A stretch of DNA of 64,000 nucleotides from Mycolicibacterium frederiksbergense (GCF_012223425.1 NZ_CP038799.1:5812249-5876248); one strand, 5' to 3'; counted from the stretch's first letter, positions 43,685 through 52,168 are shown. Made by a program: numbers and translations. The notes: generated by a model not told the origin, from the letters alone.

Positions 43685-43945
43685 TCAGAACAAGGTGGGG
43701 TGCGCCGGTGCCGTGACTTCGGAGGAAACGGCACCGGCGCGCGCCATGGGCCCACGCCCAGTCAATCGGTACCGCGCCAGCAGCGGCGCCACCCGGGCGC
43801 GCAGCTCATCGCGGTACTCCGGCGGGAGATAGGCCCCGCGCCGGTACAGACTCCGGTATCGGAAGACGAGTTCGGGATGCGCACGCTGCAGCCACTGCAT
43901 GAACCACCCCCGGGTGGAACCGCGCAGGTGCAGCCCGAACACGGT
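43685..43945 (-). pseudogene. Radical SAM protein (Rv2578c type), C-terminal fragment, cut by IS21-family insertion
   Basis: The 87 codons that follow the IS element encode TVFGLHLRGSTRGWFMQWLQRAHPEL ... YLPPEYRDELRARVAPLLARYRLTG to the natural stop. Read together with 46574-47335 after removing one copy of the 6-bp duplication, they restore a 338-residue frame, equal to the length I recall for Rv2578c. The fragment has no start of its own; an open frame reading into it from inside the IS end is not a gene. Confidence 0.9.
43940..43945. repeat. Target-site duplication, left copy (IS21-family element)
   Basis: CACGGT, repeated at 46574-46579. A preceding A could make it 7 bp, but 6 bp leaves canonical TG...CA ends on the element. 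Confidence 0.85.
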
Positions 43946-44039
43946 TGTCAATGGACAGCTGAAACTGCCCGTGGGCGGACATGAGAAGTGCCCGTTGGTG
44001 GCCAATAAGAACGGCCCAGTGGCGGACACGAATCTGCCC
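43946..44039. repeat. Left terminal repeat array of the IS21-family element
   Basis: Four tandem units of 25, 23, 24 and 22 bases, each ending in a TGCCC- or GGCCC-type block and most containing GGCGGACA. The first is the terminal inverted repeat. Unlike a CRISPR array there are no spacers. Confidence 0.8.
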
Positions 44040-44076
44040 ATGAGGGTGTGTCCGCCACCGGTGGTTGAGGCCGTTG

Positions 44077-44844
44077 TTAGGTCAGGGGTTTGACTCCTTT
44101 CCCGTGCAGGGCTTGGGCCAGGCGCACGGAGTCGCCGCTGGTTTGGCACAGGTGCGCGTGGTGCAGGAGTCGATCCACGGTGGCGGTCGCCAACGTCTTG
44201 GGCATCAGCTCGTCGAATCCGCTCGGGTGAAGGTTTGACGAGATCGCCACCGAGCGGCGTTCGTAGGCGGCTTCGACGATGCGGTAGAGCCCTTCGGCGG
44301 CATCCGCGCCGACCGGCAACAGTCCAACGTCATCGATCACCACGAGCTCAGCGCGCACGATCTTGGCGACGGCTTTGCCCAGGGAATCGTCAGCGCGATG
44401 TGCCCGGACGAGCACTCCGATCTGTTCGAGGGTGAACCACGCCACCGGCATCCCGGCTTCAATGACTTTCTGCCCCAAGGCTTCGAGGAAGAACGTTTTG
44501 CCGGTGCCGGCGGGCCCGCAGACCACCAGGTTCTCCCGGCGCCCAACCCATTCCAAGGTCTGTAACGCTTGTTGGGTGGGTAGCGGGATCGACGACGTGC
44601 CCGGGTCCCACACGTCGAAGGTTTTCCCGGTGGGGAAGCCGGCGGCTTTGCGTCGGGATGCCAGCATGGAGCGGGCCCGTCCGGCCGATTCTTCGACCAG
44701 TAGCGCTTTGAGGACTTCGGTGGGGTCCCAGCGTTGCGCGCGGGCGGTGGCCAGCACGTCGGCGGCGATGGCCCGGGCGTGCGGTAACCGCAGGGCACGC
44801 ATCAGGGTTTCCACATCGGCGGGCAGCGCGGTGGTGGTGGTCAT
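44077..44844 (-). CDS. istB: IS21-family helper ATPase IstB
   Basis: A 255-aa AAA+ ATPase. Walker A is VVCGPAGTGKTFFLEAL (near residue 100), Walker B is ELVVIDDVGLLP, and sensor 1 is VAISSNLHPSGFDELMP. It works with IstA to select target DNA. The ATG at 44844 overlaps the istA stop (TGA at 44841-44843) as in intact IS21 operons. The gene looks intact. Confidence 0.93.
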   Translation of the reverse strand: MTTTTALPADVETLMRALRLPHARAIAADVLATARAQRWDPTEVLKALLVEESAGRARSMLASRRKAAGFPTGKTFDVWDPGTSSIPLPTQQALQTLEWVGRRENLVVCGPAGTGKTFFLEALGQKVIEAGMPVAWFTLEQIGVLVRAHRADDSLGKAVAKIVRAELVVIDDVGLLPVGADAAEGLYRIVEAAYERRSVAISSNLHPSGFDELMPKTLATATVDRLLHHAHLCQTSGDSVRLAQALHGKGVKPLT

Positions 44845-46357
44845 GCGATGTCTGCTTCGGGTGTGTCGTTGATGTTGGTGCCCAACAGGTCCCAACCCTT
44901 GGTGCCCTGAGCCAGGGACGTGGCTTCGCTGGCGCCGCGTCGGGTGGGATCCAAGCCCTTGCTGGCCAGGATGGAATCAAGATCGCCGGTCGCGAAGCGG
45001 CCATGGGTCGCGGCATGGCCGAGCGCCCAGTCGACATCAGCGGGCCCGGCCAACGCGGACAGTTCGACGGCGTGGGCCATCTTTTGAATCATCCGTTCGG
45101 TGCCGACGGCGGCCGCTTCGGTGAGCCATAGGGCTGCCCGGGCCCCAACGCCACGAAGAGTCGTTCAGCGGTGTTGCGGGCCCGGATCCGGTAGTCACCG
45201 GGAACCTTGTCGCGGTGGGCGGGGAAATGAGCATCGTCGATGGCGGGGCTGCCCGGGGTGGCACGGTGGTGCCGGGCCACTTCGACCGGGCCGCCGTCAT
45301 CGAGGGCGCAGATCACCACTTCGTCGGTACCGCCGTGGTGACGGATCCACACCGTCTGCCCCAACAGCGTTGCCGGAAGGGAGTATTGACAGTGTTCGAA
45401 GGTCACCATCGGGGTGTTGTCGGGAACCCGGCGGGTCACCCCCAACGCGGCGGTGTGCGGCAGGTCGGGCACCGCGTGCAGCGCGGGGCGTTCCTGGGTG
45501 AGCATCTCGACCGGGCGACGACCGGTGCTGCGGTGCACCCGGGCATTGATGTCGGTGACGAACTGCGCGCACGCCGCCTCCACCTCGGCGAAGCTGCTGT
45601 ACTGGGGCAGCAGGTTCGTTTCGGTGGGCACGATGTCGGCTTTGGCGAGCTTGACTGCGTTCTCCACCCCTCCTTTGGAGGCCGGGTCGGCAGGCTCGCA
45701 GGTCAGTACCGAGATGCCGTAAAAGCGTCCGAAGGTGACTGCGGCGCGGTTGCGGACGGGAACCCCGGCGATGTGTCCGACGGTGACGGTTTTCTCGTTG
45801 TCGGTCAGCAGATAAGTCGGGGCACCACCGACGATGCGGAAGATCCGGTCCAGCCCGGCGAAGACACTGGGTGCGGTGCGGTCCCGCAATGCGATCACCA
45901 CCCGGTAGCGGCTCCAGGCCAGCCACGCCACCAACAGCACCACTTTGCGCCCGGCGACGATAGGGCCGTCGCCGAAGTCGTACTGCAACCACAGTCCAGG
46001 ATCAGTGATCCAGGGCCGATGCACGCGTGTATTACCCAGTCGCCATTGTGATTTGATTTCCGAAAGGGCTCGCCGGGTGGTGCGGTCAGTGCCGGTATAT
46101 CCCAGCACGACTAACTTGTCGTGGGCTTTGTCGCCGCGGATCTTTCCCTTCGACTCCGCGACCCAGCCTTCCAGGACGTCACGCCAATCGTCGATCATCC
46201 GGGCCCGCCGAGTGGCCGGCGGCAGACCCGCGTCGCGGTCTTCAACCGCCTTCTTCACCGTGTGGTGCGAGCAGCCGCACAACTGCGCGGCAGCGCGGTA
46301 GGACCCGGTCAGGTCGTAGGCATTGAGTATTTCCATGAGTTCTCCGTCAGACTTCAC
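44841..46357 (-). pseudogene. istA: IS21-family transposase IstA, interrupted by a -1 frameshift
   Basis: From GTG at 46357 (AGGAGAG 6 bases upstream) the frame encodes an HTH (YRAAAQLCGCSHHTVKKAVED), a DDE integrase core (YDFGDGPI; LLTDNEKTVTVGH; EPADPASKGGVENAVKLAKAD) and the beta domain. It breaks near 45143-45146, a run of four bases, and stops at 45089. The -1 frame continues the family C-terminus, GARAALWLTEAAAVG ... KMAHAVELSALAGPADVDWALGHAATHGRF, to 44841. The rejoined length, 505 aa, is normal for IstA. A one-base deletion or a sequencing error is likelier than programmed shifting. Confidence 0.85.
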
Positions 46358-46458
46358 GTAGGTCTCTCCTGTGGTTTTCAGTTCGACTAGGCATCGACAT
46401 CGAAACCGCAGGAGAGGCCGCTACGGCGCTGACGCGCCGAGCAGCACAGACAAGGTCT

Positions 46459-46573
46459 GGGCAGATTCATGACCGCCTACGGGCACTTTCGTGTCCGCAG
46501 GTGGGCAGTTCTTATTGGCCGCGAATGGGCATTTTCATGTCCGCCAGTGGGCAGTTTTTCATGTCCGCCGACA
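46459..46573. repeat. Right terminal repeat array of the IS21-family element
   Basis: Five tandem units of 22-25 bases read from 46573 inward on the minus strand (boundaries 46573-46549, 46548-46527, 46526-46503, 46502-46481, 46480-46459). All contain a GCGG(A/C/T)CA(T/A/C) core followed by a TGCCC end. Confidence 0.8.
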
Positions 46574-46579
46574 CACGGT
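46574..46579. repeat. Target-site duplication, right copy (IS21-family element)
   Basis: CACGGT, the duplicate of 43940-43945. Confidence 0.85.
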
Positions 46580-47335
46580 GGCGCCCGTCGCGCCGGCGTC
46601 GGCAATCGCGTGCAGCAGCGCATCGAGATGCTCGGTGGAATCGGTCAGGCCGGGCAGCACGGGCGCGACCATCACGTGGCAGTTCAGGCCGGCGTCACGG
46701 ATGGCCGAGATCAGTGCCAGCCGGGCCTGCGGGGACGGTGTGCCGGGTTCGATGTCGCGCTGCAGCTCCGGGTCCGCGACCGCCAGCGAGATCGACACAC
46801 TGGCGCCCGGACCGTCGTGCTCGGCCTCGGCGATCAACGGCAGATCGCGGCGCAACAGGGTGCCCTTGGTCAGGATCGAGTACGAGGTACCGGATTCGGC
46901 GAGCGCGGTCAGGATGCCCGGCATCAGCCGGTAACGTCCCTCGGCCCGCTGATAGGGATCGGTGTTGGTGCCCAGTGCCACCGTCTCCCGGGCCCATGAG
47001 GGCCGCCGGAGCTCACGGGAAAGCACTTCGGCCACATTGGTTTTCACCACGACCTGGGTGTCGAAATCCGCACCGGAATCGAAGTCCAGGTACTCGTGGG
47101 TCGGCCGGGCGAAACAGTACCGGCAGGCATGCGAGCAGCCGCGGTAGCCGTTGACGGTGTACCGGAACGGCAGCATGGCCGCATCGGGCACCTTGTTCAG
47201 CGCGGATTTGCACAGGATCTCGTGGAAGGTGATCCCGTCGAACTCCGGCGTGCGCACGGTGCGGACGAAACCGAGCCGGGCCAGACCCGGCAGTGCACCG
47301 TCGTCGGCGCGCACACTCTGCCCGTCCCATCGCAT
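46574..47335 (-). pseudogene. Radical SAM protein (Rv2578c type), N-terminal fragment
   Basis: 254 codons of a radical SAM enzyme of the spore-photolyase-like group. MRWDGQSVRADDGALPGLARLGFV opens it, the [4Fe-4S] motif CxxxCxxC is in RGCSHACRYCFARP (near residue 68), and ALGTNTDPYQRAEGRY and SILTKGTLLRRDLPL follow. Translation runs five codons into the IS21-family element and stops (VCRRT). The [4Fe-4S] motif and most of the barrel are kept but the last 85 codons are lost, so the gene is probably inactive. A perfect SOS box sits in its promoter. The ATG at 47335 fits a leaderless start. Confidence 0.9.
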
Positions 47336-47336
47336 G

Positions 47337-47371
47337 ATTCCCATCGAACATCTGTTCGATGGGAATGTCAA
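47337..47371 (-). promoter_or_regulatory. LexA-regulated promoter (SOS box) of the split radical SAM gene
   Basis: The mycobacterial SOS box TCGAACATCTGTTCGA lies at 47344-47359. The symmetry extends to 13-base arms around ATCT, covering 47337-47366. On the minus strand a perfect TTGACA (47371-47366) precedes TTCGAT (47348-47343) by 17 bases, so LexA would sit between and over the promoter elements. Transcription would start at or next to the ATG at 47335. Confidence 0.82.
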
Positions 47372-47383
47372 GCGGTCAGACGG

Positions 47384-47821
47384 TCACCACTGGGTGCCCT
47401 GGCAGGTGACGCTGTAGGGGTTGTCCTGCGCGGCGATGATCTGGTCGCCCGCAGCGATATCGCAATGCGCGTTGGGCGGGCCGACCGACCCCTTCGTCGT
47501 GCTACTCACTTGCAGGATGGCCCACTGCGGATCGGCGAGCGTGGTTTCGAACACCCACGGCGCCCCGGGACCCACGGTGATGGTCTCGCGCTTCGCGTAG
47601 GTGTAGGCGTCGGCGTTGTAGGCCTCCATGCTCGGCGGCTGCGCCGTCAGGTAGAACACCTGGAACTGATAGGGCGCCCCCGAGGTCAGGGTGTAGCGCA
47701 CCACCTGACCGTCCGGCTCAGCACTGGCCGTCGCGGTACCGAAGGCGAGCGCCGCGCCCGCCACCATCGCCGCAGCGCCGGCGACAGCTCCTACCTTGCT
47801 CGTGGTTTTTCGCATGCCCAT
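47384..47821 (-). CDS. Secreted protein of unknown function
   Basis: A 145-aa protein with a clear signal peptide: MGMRKTTSKVGAVAGAAAMVAGAALAFGTATASAEPDGQ, with cleavage expected after ASA. The mature part (about 108 residues) holds two cysteines (AHCDIAA and SVTCQG) that may form a disulfide, and patterns such as VVRYTLTSGAPYQFQVFYLTAQP and FETTLADPQWAILQVSST that suggest an Ig-like or MmpS-like beta sandwich. I do not recognise a named family. The start is the ATG at 47821 or the ATG two codons later. Confidence 0.75.
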   Translation of the reverse strand: MGMRKTTSKVGAVAGAAAMVAGAALAFGTATASAEPDGQVVRYTLTSGAPYQFQVFYLTAQPPSMEAYNADAYTYAKRETITVGPGAPWVFETTLADPQWAILQVSSTTKGSVGPPNAHCDIAAGDQIIAAQDNPYSVTCQGTQW

Positions 47822-47923
47822 CACATCGCCGGACGCTACCGGATCGTTACAACCGACCGTTGCGCACCGCCCGGCAGCGACTTGTACCCGGTGAATGAAC
47901 GGATAACACCCGTCGAGCCACAG

Positions 47924-47977
47924 GTTAATTTGTTCGTCACATAGAGAAATTTCACAGAAACCTAGGCGTCCTAACGT
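47924..47977 (+). promoter_or_regulatory. Putative GlnR-type site and promoter of the urt operon
   Basis: GTTAAT (47924-47929), GTCAC (47936-47940), GAAAT (47946-47950) and GAAAC (47957-47961) resemble the alternating gTnAC / GaAAc boxes bound by the nitrogen regulator GlnR. TAACGT (47972-47977) could be the -10 element. The rest of the gap 47822-48046 shows nothing else I can name. Confidence 0.4.
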
Positions 47978-48046
47978 GCCGATTCGACACCCACACGGGT
48001 TCTCCAAAGTTCTGACGATGCACTGAAATCGAAGGAAAGGCCTTAG

Positions 48047-49309
48047 ATGCGACTCCCCCGACCGATGTTCAACAGATCAGCATTGATAGCGGGGAGCGTC
48101 GTGGTCACCGCCTCGATGGTGCTCTCTGCGTGCGGTAGCAAGGCCAGCGACGAAGAGGGCGCTGCGGCTGCCTCGTGTGTGGACACCTCGGGTTCCACCA
48201 TCAAGGTCGGTTCCCTGAACTCACTGTCGGGCACCATGGCCATTTCCGAGGTCACCGTGCGCGACGCCATCAAGCTCGCCGTCGACGAGATCAATGCCGC
48301 CGGTGGCGTGCTGGACAAGCAGATCGAGATCGTCGGCGAGGACGGCGCCTCCGAACCCACCGTGTTCGCCGAGAAGGCCGAGAAGCTGATCAGCAGCGAC
48401 TGTGTCGCAGCCGTTTTCGGTGGCTGGACCTCGTCGAGCCGCAAGGCCATGCTGCCGGTGTTCGAGAGCAACAACTCGCTGCTCTACTACCCCGTGCAGT
48501 ACGAGGGCCTGGAATCCAGCAAGAACATCTTCTACACGGGCGCGACGACGAACCAGCAGATCGTCCCGGCGCTGGACTACCTCAAGGAAAAGGGCACCAA
48601 GTCGCTCTACCTGGTGGGCAGCGACTACGTCTTCCCGCAGACCGCCAACCGGATCATCAAGGCGTACGCAGAGGCCAACGGCATGGAGATCAAGGGTGAG
48701 GACTACACGCCCCTTGGCTCGACCGACTTCTCCACCATCATCAACAAGGTCCGCACGGCCGACGCCGACGCGGTGTTCAACACCCTCAATGGCGACTCCA
48801 ACGTCGCGTTCTTCCGTGAGTACAAGAACGTGGGCCTGACCCCGCAGGAGATGCCGGTGGTCTCGGTGTCTATCGCCGAGGAAGAGGTCGGCGGCATCGG
48901 CGTGCAGAACATCACCGATCAGCTGACCGCGTGGAACTACTACCAGACCATCGACACCCCGGTGAACAACGCGTTCGTGGCCGCCTACAAGAAGGCCTAC
49001 GGCGAGAACAAGCCGACCTCGGATCCGATGGAGGCCGCCTATGTCTCGGTGTACCTGTGGAAGAACACGGTCGAGAAGGCACAGGCCTTCGACACCAAGG
49101 CCATTCAGGACAATGCGGGCGGCGTGAGCTTCGACGCCCCCGAGGGCCTGGTCACCATCGACGGTGAGAACAACCACATCACCAAGACCGCGCGCATCGG
49201 CGAGATCAAGCCCGATGGCCTCATCTACACGGTGTGGGAGTCCCCCGCGCCGATCGAGCCCGATCCGTACCTGAAGTCCTACCCGTGGGCCGCCGGGCTC
49301 TCCGGCTGA
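48047..49309 (+). CDS. urtA: Urea ABC transporter substrate-binding lipoprotein UrtA
   Basis: A 420-aa type I periplasmic binding protein with lipobox LSAC at residues 26-29 (STASMVLSAC-type signal). The mature part has the UrtA signature: VGSLNSLSGTMAISE, VFGGWTSSSRKAMLPVFE, LLYYPVQYEGLESSKNIFYTGATTNQQ and GSDYVFPQTANRI. It captures urea (or short amides) outside the membrane. Strong ribosome site AAGGAAAGG lies 6 bases before the ATG. First gene of the urtABCDE operon. Confidence 0.96.
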   Translation: MRLPRPMFNRSALIAGSVVVTASMVLSACGSKASDEEGAAAASCVDTSGSTIKVGSLNSLSGTMAISEVTVRDAIKLAVDEINAAGGVLDKQIEIVGEDGASEPTVFAEKAEKLISSDCVAAVFGGWTSSSRKAMLPVFESNNSLLYYPVQYEGLESSKNIFYTGATTNQQIVPALDYLKEKGTKSLYLVGSDYVFPQTANRIIKAYAEANGMEIKGEDYTPLGSTDFSTIINKVRTADADAVFNTLNGDSNVAFFREYKNVGLTPQEMPVVSVSIAEEEVGGIGVQNITDQLTAWNYYQTIDTPVNNAFVAAYKKAYGENKPTSDPMEAAYVSVYLWKNTVEKAQAFDTKAIQDNAGGVSFDAPEGLVTIDGENNHITKTARIGEIKPDGLIYTVWESPAPIEPDPYLKSYPWAAGLSG

Positions 49310-49313
49310 TCCA

Positions 49314-49327
49314 GGCGAGCGAAGCGA
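49314..49327. repeat. Short interspersed repeat copy 3 (urtA-urtB gap)
   Basis: GGCGAGCGAAGCGA, the exact reverse complement of 3581-3594 in aroE. It sits 5 bases after the urtA stop. Confidence 0.6.
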
Positions 49328-49338
49328 ATAGATAACGC

Positions 49339-50223
49339 ATGGATGTCCTGATCGGACAGCTGGCAACAGGATTGAGCCTCGGCTCGATCCTGTTGCTCGC
49401 TGCACTAGGCCTGTCACTGACCTTCGGCCAGATGGGCGTCATCAACATGGCGCACGGCGAATTCATCATGGCCGGCTGCTACACCGCCTATGTGGTGCAG
49501 CAGGTCATCTCGAACACCGGTGCCTCACTGCTGATCTCCCTGGTCGTCGGCTTCCTCGTCGGCGGCGCGATGGGTGTCCTGCTCGAAGTCACACTGATCC
49601 AGCGGATGTATGACCGGCCCTTGGACACCCTGCTGGTGACCTTCGGTGTCGGCCTGATCCTGCAACAGATCGCGCGCGATATCTTCGGCGCCCCGGCGGT
49701 CAACGTCGTCGCACCGGAATGGCTTTCCGGCGGCGTGGAGATCCTGGGCGCGGTGGTGCCCAAGACCCGCATCTTCATCCTGGTGCTGGCCGCCGTCGCG
49801 GTCGTGGCGCTGGCGACGGCACTGAAGGCCAGCCCGATGGGCCGCCGGATCCGCGCGGTCGTGCAGAACCGGGACCTGGCCGAGACCAGCGGGATCTCGT
49901 CCCGGCGCACCGATATCACCACGTTCTTCATCGGTTCCGGCCTGGCCGGGGTGGCCGGGGTGGCGCTGACGTTGATCGGCTCGACCAGCCCGACCACCGG
50001 GCAGAGTTATCTGATCGACGCGTTCCTGGTCGTGGTGGTCGGTGGTCTGGGACAGATCAAGGGCACCGTCATCGCCGCACTCGGGCTCGGGTTCCTGAAT
50101 TCGTTCATCGAGTACAGCACCACGGCCTCGCTGGCCAAGGTGATTCTGTTCGTGATCATCGTGTTCTTCCTGCAGGTCCGCCCGCAGGGCCTGTTCACGG
50201 TTCGAACGAGGAGTCTGGTGTGA
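49339..50223 (+). CDS. urtB: Urea ABC transporter permease UrtB
   Basis: A 294-aa LivH-type permease with about eight helices. MDVLIGQLATGLSLGSILLLAALGLSLTFGQMGVINMAHGEFIMAGCYTAY is the recognisable start and GLGQIKGTVIAALGLGFLNSFIEYST the cytoplasmic-loop signature. It forms the channel with UrtC. The ATG has no clear Shine-Dalgarno; translation may depend on coupling with urtA. Its stop overlaps the urtC GTG by four bases. Confidence 0.95.
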   Translation: MDVLIGQLATGLSLGSILLLAALGLSLTFGQMGVINMAHGEFIMAGCYTAYVVQQVISNTGASLLISLVVGFLVGGAMGVLLEVTLIQRMYDRPLDTLLVTFGVGLILQQIARDIFGAPAVNVVAPEWLSGGVEILGAVVPKTRIFILVLAAVAVVALATALKASPMGRRIRAVVQNRDLAETSGISSRRTDITTFFIGSGLAGVAGVALTLIGSTSPTTGQSYLIDAFLVVVVGGLGQIKGTVIAALGLGFLNSFIEYSTTASLAKVILFVIIVFFLQVRPQGLFTVRTRSLV

Positions 50224-51338
50224 AGCAACTCATCGGTCGTTGGCAGACATGGGCCGGCTTCGGCGTCGGCGCCATCGTGTTGTTCGGTCTGGCTCCCGCG
50301 ATCCTGTCCGATTTCCGGCTCGGGCTGTTGGCGAAGTTCCTGTGCTTCGCGATCGTCGCCGTCGGCATCGGATTGGCTTGGGGCCGTGGCGGAATGCTGG
50401 TGTTGGGCCAGGGCGTGTTCTTCGGCCTCGGCGGCTACATCATGGGCATGCACCTGAAGATCTCCGACGCGGCGCTGACCAACCAGGACGTGCCGGATTT
50501 CATGCAGATCGCCGGTGTGCGGGAACTGCCCGGGTACTGGCAGCCGTTCGCCTCGCCGGTCGTCACCCTGGTGGCCATCGTGGTGATCCCCACCGGGATC
50601 GCGGCCCTGCTCGGGTTCGGTGTGTTCAAACGCCGGGTCAAGGGCGCCTATTTCGCGATCCTGTCCCAGGCGCTGGCGGCCGCACTGGCCATCCTGCTGA
50701 TCGGGCAGACCAGCGTCGGGGGCAGCAACGGGCTGACCAACTTCCGCACGTTCTTCGGGTTCTCGCTCAAGGACCCGGTGAACAAGCAGATGCTCTACTT
50801 CATTGCCGCCGCGGTGCTGCTGGGATCGGTCGCAGTGGTGCGCCAGCTGATGCAGAGCCGCTACGGGGAGCTGCTCGTCGCCGTGCGTGACGGTGAGGAG
50901 CGGGTGCGCTTCCTGGGCTACGACCCGGCCAATATCAAGGTGGTCGCCTATGTGGTGGCCGCGCTGTTCGCCAGCATCGCCGGTGCATTGTTCGCCCCGA
51001 TCGTGGGCTTCATCGCACCGTCGCAGGTGGGCATCCTGCCCTCGATCGCGTTCCTGATCGGCGTCGCCATCGGCGGGCGCACCACCCTGCTCGGGCCGGT
51101 CCTCGGCGCCATCGGGGTGGCCTGGGCGCAAACCCTGCTGTCCGAACGCTTTCCGTCGGAGTGGACCTACGCGCAGGGTCTGTTGTTCATCGTCGTCGTC
51201 GGCTTCTTCCCGGCCGGGCTTGCCGGGCTGGGCGTGTTCCTGCGCCGGCGCCGCAAGGGCAAGCCGGATGCCGAGCCAGAACCGGTCCCGCTTCCCGACC
51301 CCGACCCGGAACCAGAGAAGGCCGGAGCCAACGCATGA
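50220..51338 (+). CDS. urtC: Urea ABC transporter permease UrtC
   Basis: A 372-aa LivM-type permease. Helices span FGVGAIVLFGLAPAI to the GRGGMLVLGQGVFFGLGGYIMGMHL segment, and the conserved loop SRYGELLVAVRDGEERVRFLGYDPANIK (EAA-like, contacts the ATPases) lies near residue 220. The C-terminus is an unusual Pro/Glu/Asp-rich tail (EPEPVPLPDPDPEPEKAG). GTG at 50220 overlaps the urtB stop by four bases. Confidence 0.95.
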   Translation: MKQLIGRWQTWAGFGVGAIVLFGLAPAILSDFRLGLLAKFLCFAIVAVGIGLAWGRGGMLVLGQGVFFGLGGYIMGMHLKISDAALTNQDVPDFMQIAGVRELPGYWQPFASPVVTLVAIVVIPTGIAALLGFGVFKRRVKGAYFAILSQALAAALAILLIGQTSVGGSNGLTNFRTFFGFSLKDPVNKQMLYFIAAAVLLGSVAVVRQLMQSRYGELLVAVRDGEERVRFLGYDPANIKVVAYVVAALFASIAGALFAPIVGFIAPSQVGILPSIAFLIGVAIGGRTTLLGPVLGAIGVAWAQTLLSERFPSEWTYAQGLLFIVVVGFFPAGLAGLGVFLRRRRKGKPDAEPEPVPLPDPDPEPEKAGANA

Positions 51339-52168
51339 GCGCAGTAGAGACCGAAATCCACCCGGAGCCCGCCCCCGGCGGCAACGTCGGTATGGGTACC
51401 CAGTATCTGGAAGTCCGCGGGCTCACCGTCGATTTCGACGGTTTCAAGGCCGTCAGCGATGTGGATCTCACACTGTTCCAGGGTGATCTGCGTTTCCTCA
51501 TCGGCCCCAACGGCGCCGGTAAGACCACCGTGATCGACGCGATCACCGGCCTGGTGTCGGGCACCGGTTCGGTGAGCAAGTCCGGCGTGGAACTGCTCGG
51601 CAAAAAGGTGCACCAGATCGCTCGGCGCGGTGTCGGGCGGACGTTCCAGACCGCCAGCGTGTTCGAGCAACTGACCGTGCTGCAGAACCTGGACATCGCG
51701 GCGGGCGCGGGACGGTCCGTGCTGACGCTGCTGCGCCGTCGCTCCAGTGTGCTGCCCGCCATCGAAGAGGCCCTCGAGATCACCGGGCTGGCCGATCTCG
51801 CCGACAAACCCGCCGGGGTGCTGGCGCACGGGCAGAAGCAGTGGCTGGAGATCGGCATGCTGCTGGTGCAGAACGCCGATGTGCTGCTGCTCGACGAGCC
51901 GGTCGCCGGGATGAGTCACGAGGAACGCGAGGAGACCGGAAACCTGCTGCGCCGCATCGGTGGTGAGCGCACCGTGGTGGTCGTCGAGCATGACATGGAC
52001 TTCATGCGGGCGTTCGCGACATCGGTGACGGTGCTGGCCCGCGGTCAGGTGATCGCGGAGGGTTCGGTGGCCGAAGTGCAGGCCAACCCGAAGGTGCAAG
52101 AGGTCTACCTCGGCACCGCGGCGGCGGGCACCGAAGGCGTGCTGGACGAACTCAAGGAGGAGTCCTGA
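51335..52168 (+). CDS. urtD: Urea ABC transporter ATPase UrtD
   Basis: A 277-aa ABC ATPase of the LivG type. Walker A LIGPNGAGKTT (near residue 55), the stretch RRGVGRTFQTASVFEQLTVLQNL, the signature equivalent LAHGQKQWLEI, Walker B ADVLLLDEPVAGM and the switch His in VVVVEHDMDF. Start ATG at 51335 overlaps the urtC stop (ATGA); the frame open further upstream is not coding. Works with UrtE to power urea import. Confidence 0.96.
   Translation: MSAVETEIHPEPAPGGNVGMGTQYLEVRGLTVDFDGFKAVSDVDLTLFQGDLRFLIGPNGAGKTTVIDAITGLVSGTGSVSKSGVELLGKKVHQIARRGVGRTFQTASVFEQLTVLQNLDIAAGAGRSVLTLLRRRSSVLPAIEEALEITGLADLADKPAGVLAHGQKQWLEIGMLLVQNADVLLLDEPVAGMSHEEREETGNLLRRIGGERTVVVVEHDMDFMRAFATSVTVLARGQVIAEGSVAEVQANPKVQEVYLGTAAAGTEGVLDELKEES

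Larger units (their letters stand above)
43946..46573 (-). mobile_element. IS21-family insertion sequence (2628 bp)
   Basis: The element begins TGTCAATGGACAG and ends, on the other strand, TGTCGGCGGACAT, with flanking 6-bp CACGGT duplications. It holds istA and istB in one direction with ATGA overlap. Both ends carry tandem 22-25 bp units close to GGCGGACATGAAAANTGCCC, five at the right end (46459-46573) and four at the left (43946-44039), as expected for multiple transposase-binding sites of IS21-type elements. It separates the two halves of a radical SAM gene. istA is frameshifted, so transposition now probably needs help in trans. Confidence 0.93.

Noticed and set aside
43946..44039. Four tandem 22-25 bp repeats that look CRISPR-like
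   Set aside because: There are no spacers, the units are contiguous, and a matching set lies inverted at the other end of an IS21-family element. They are transposase-binding end repeats.
43685..44149. A 154-codon open frame that appears to be a complete protein
   Set aside because: Its N-terminal half is translated from the IS end repeats; only the last 87 codons belong to the split radical SAM gene.
45080..45150. Programmed frameshift as the explanation for istA
   Set aside because: IS21 elements are not known for it, and a one-base deletion in a homopolymer explains the data; it is kept only as an alternative to test.
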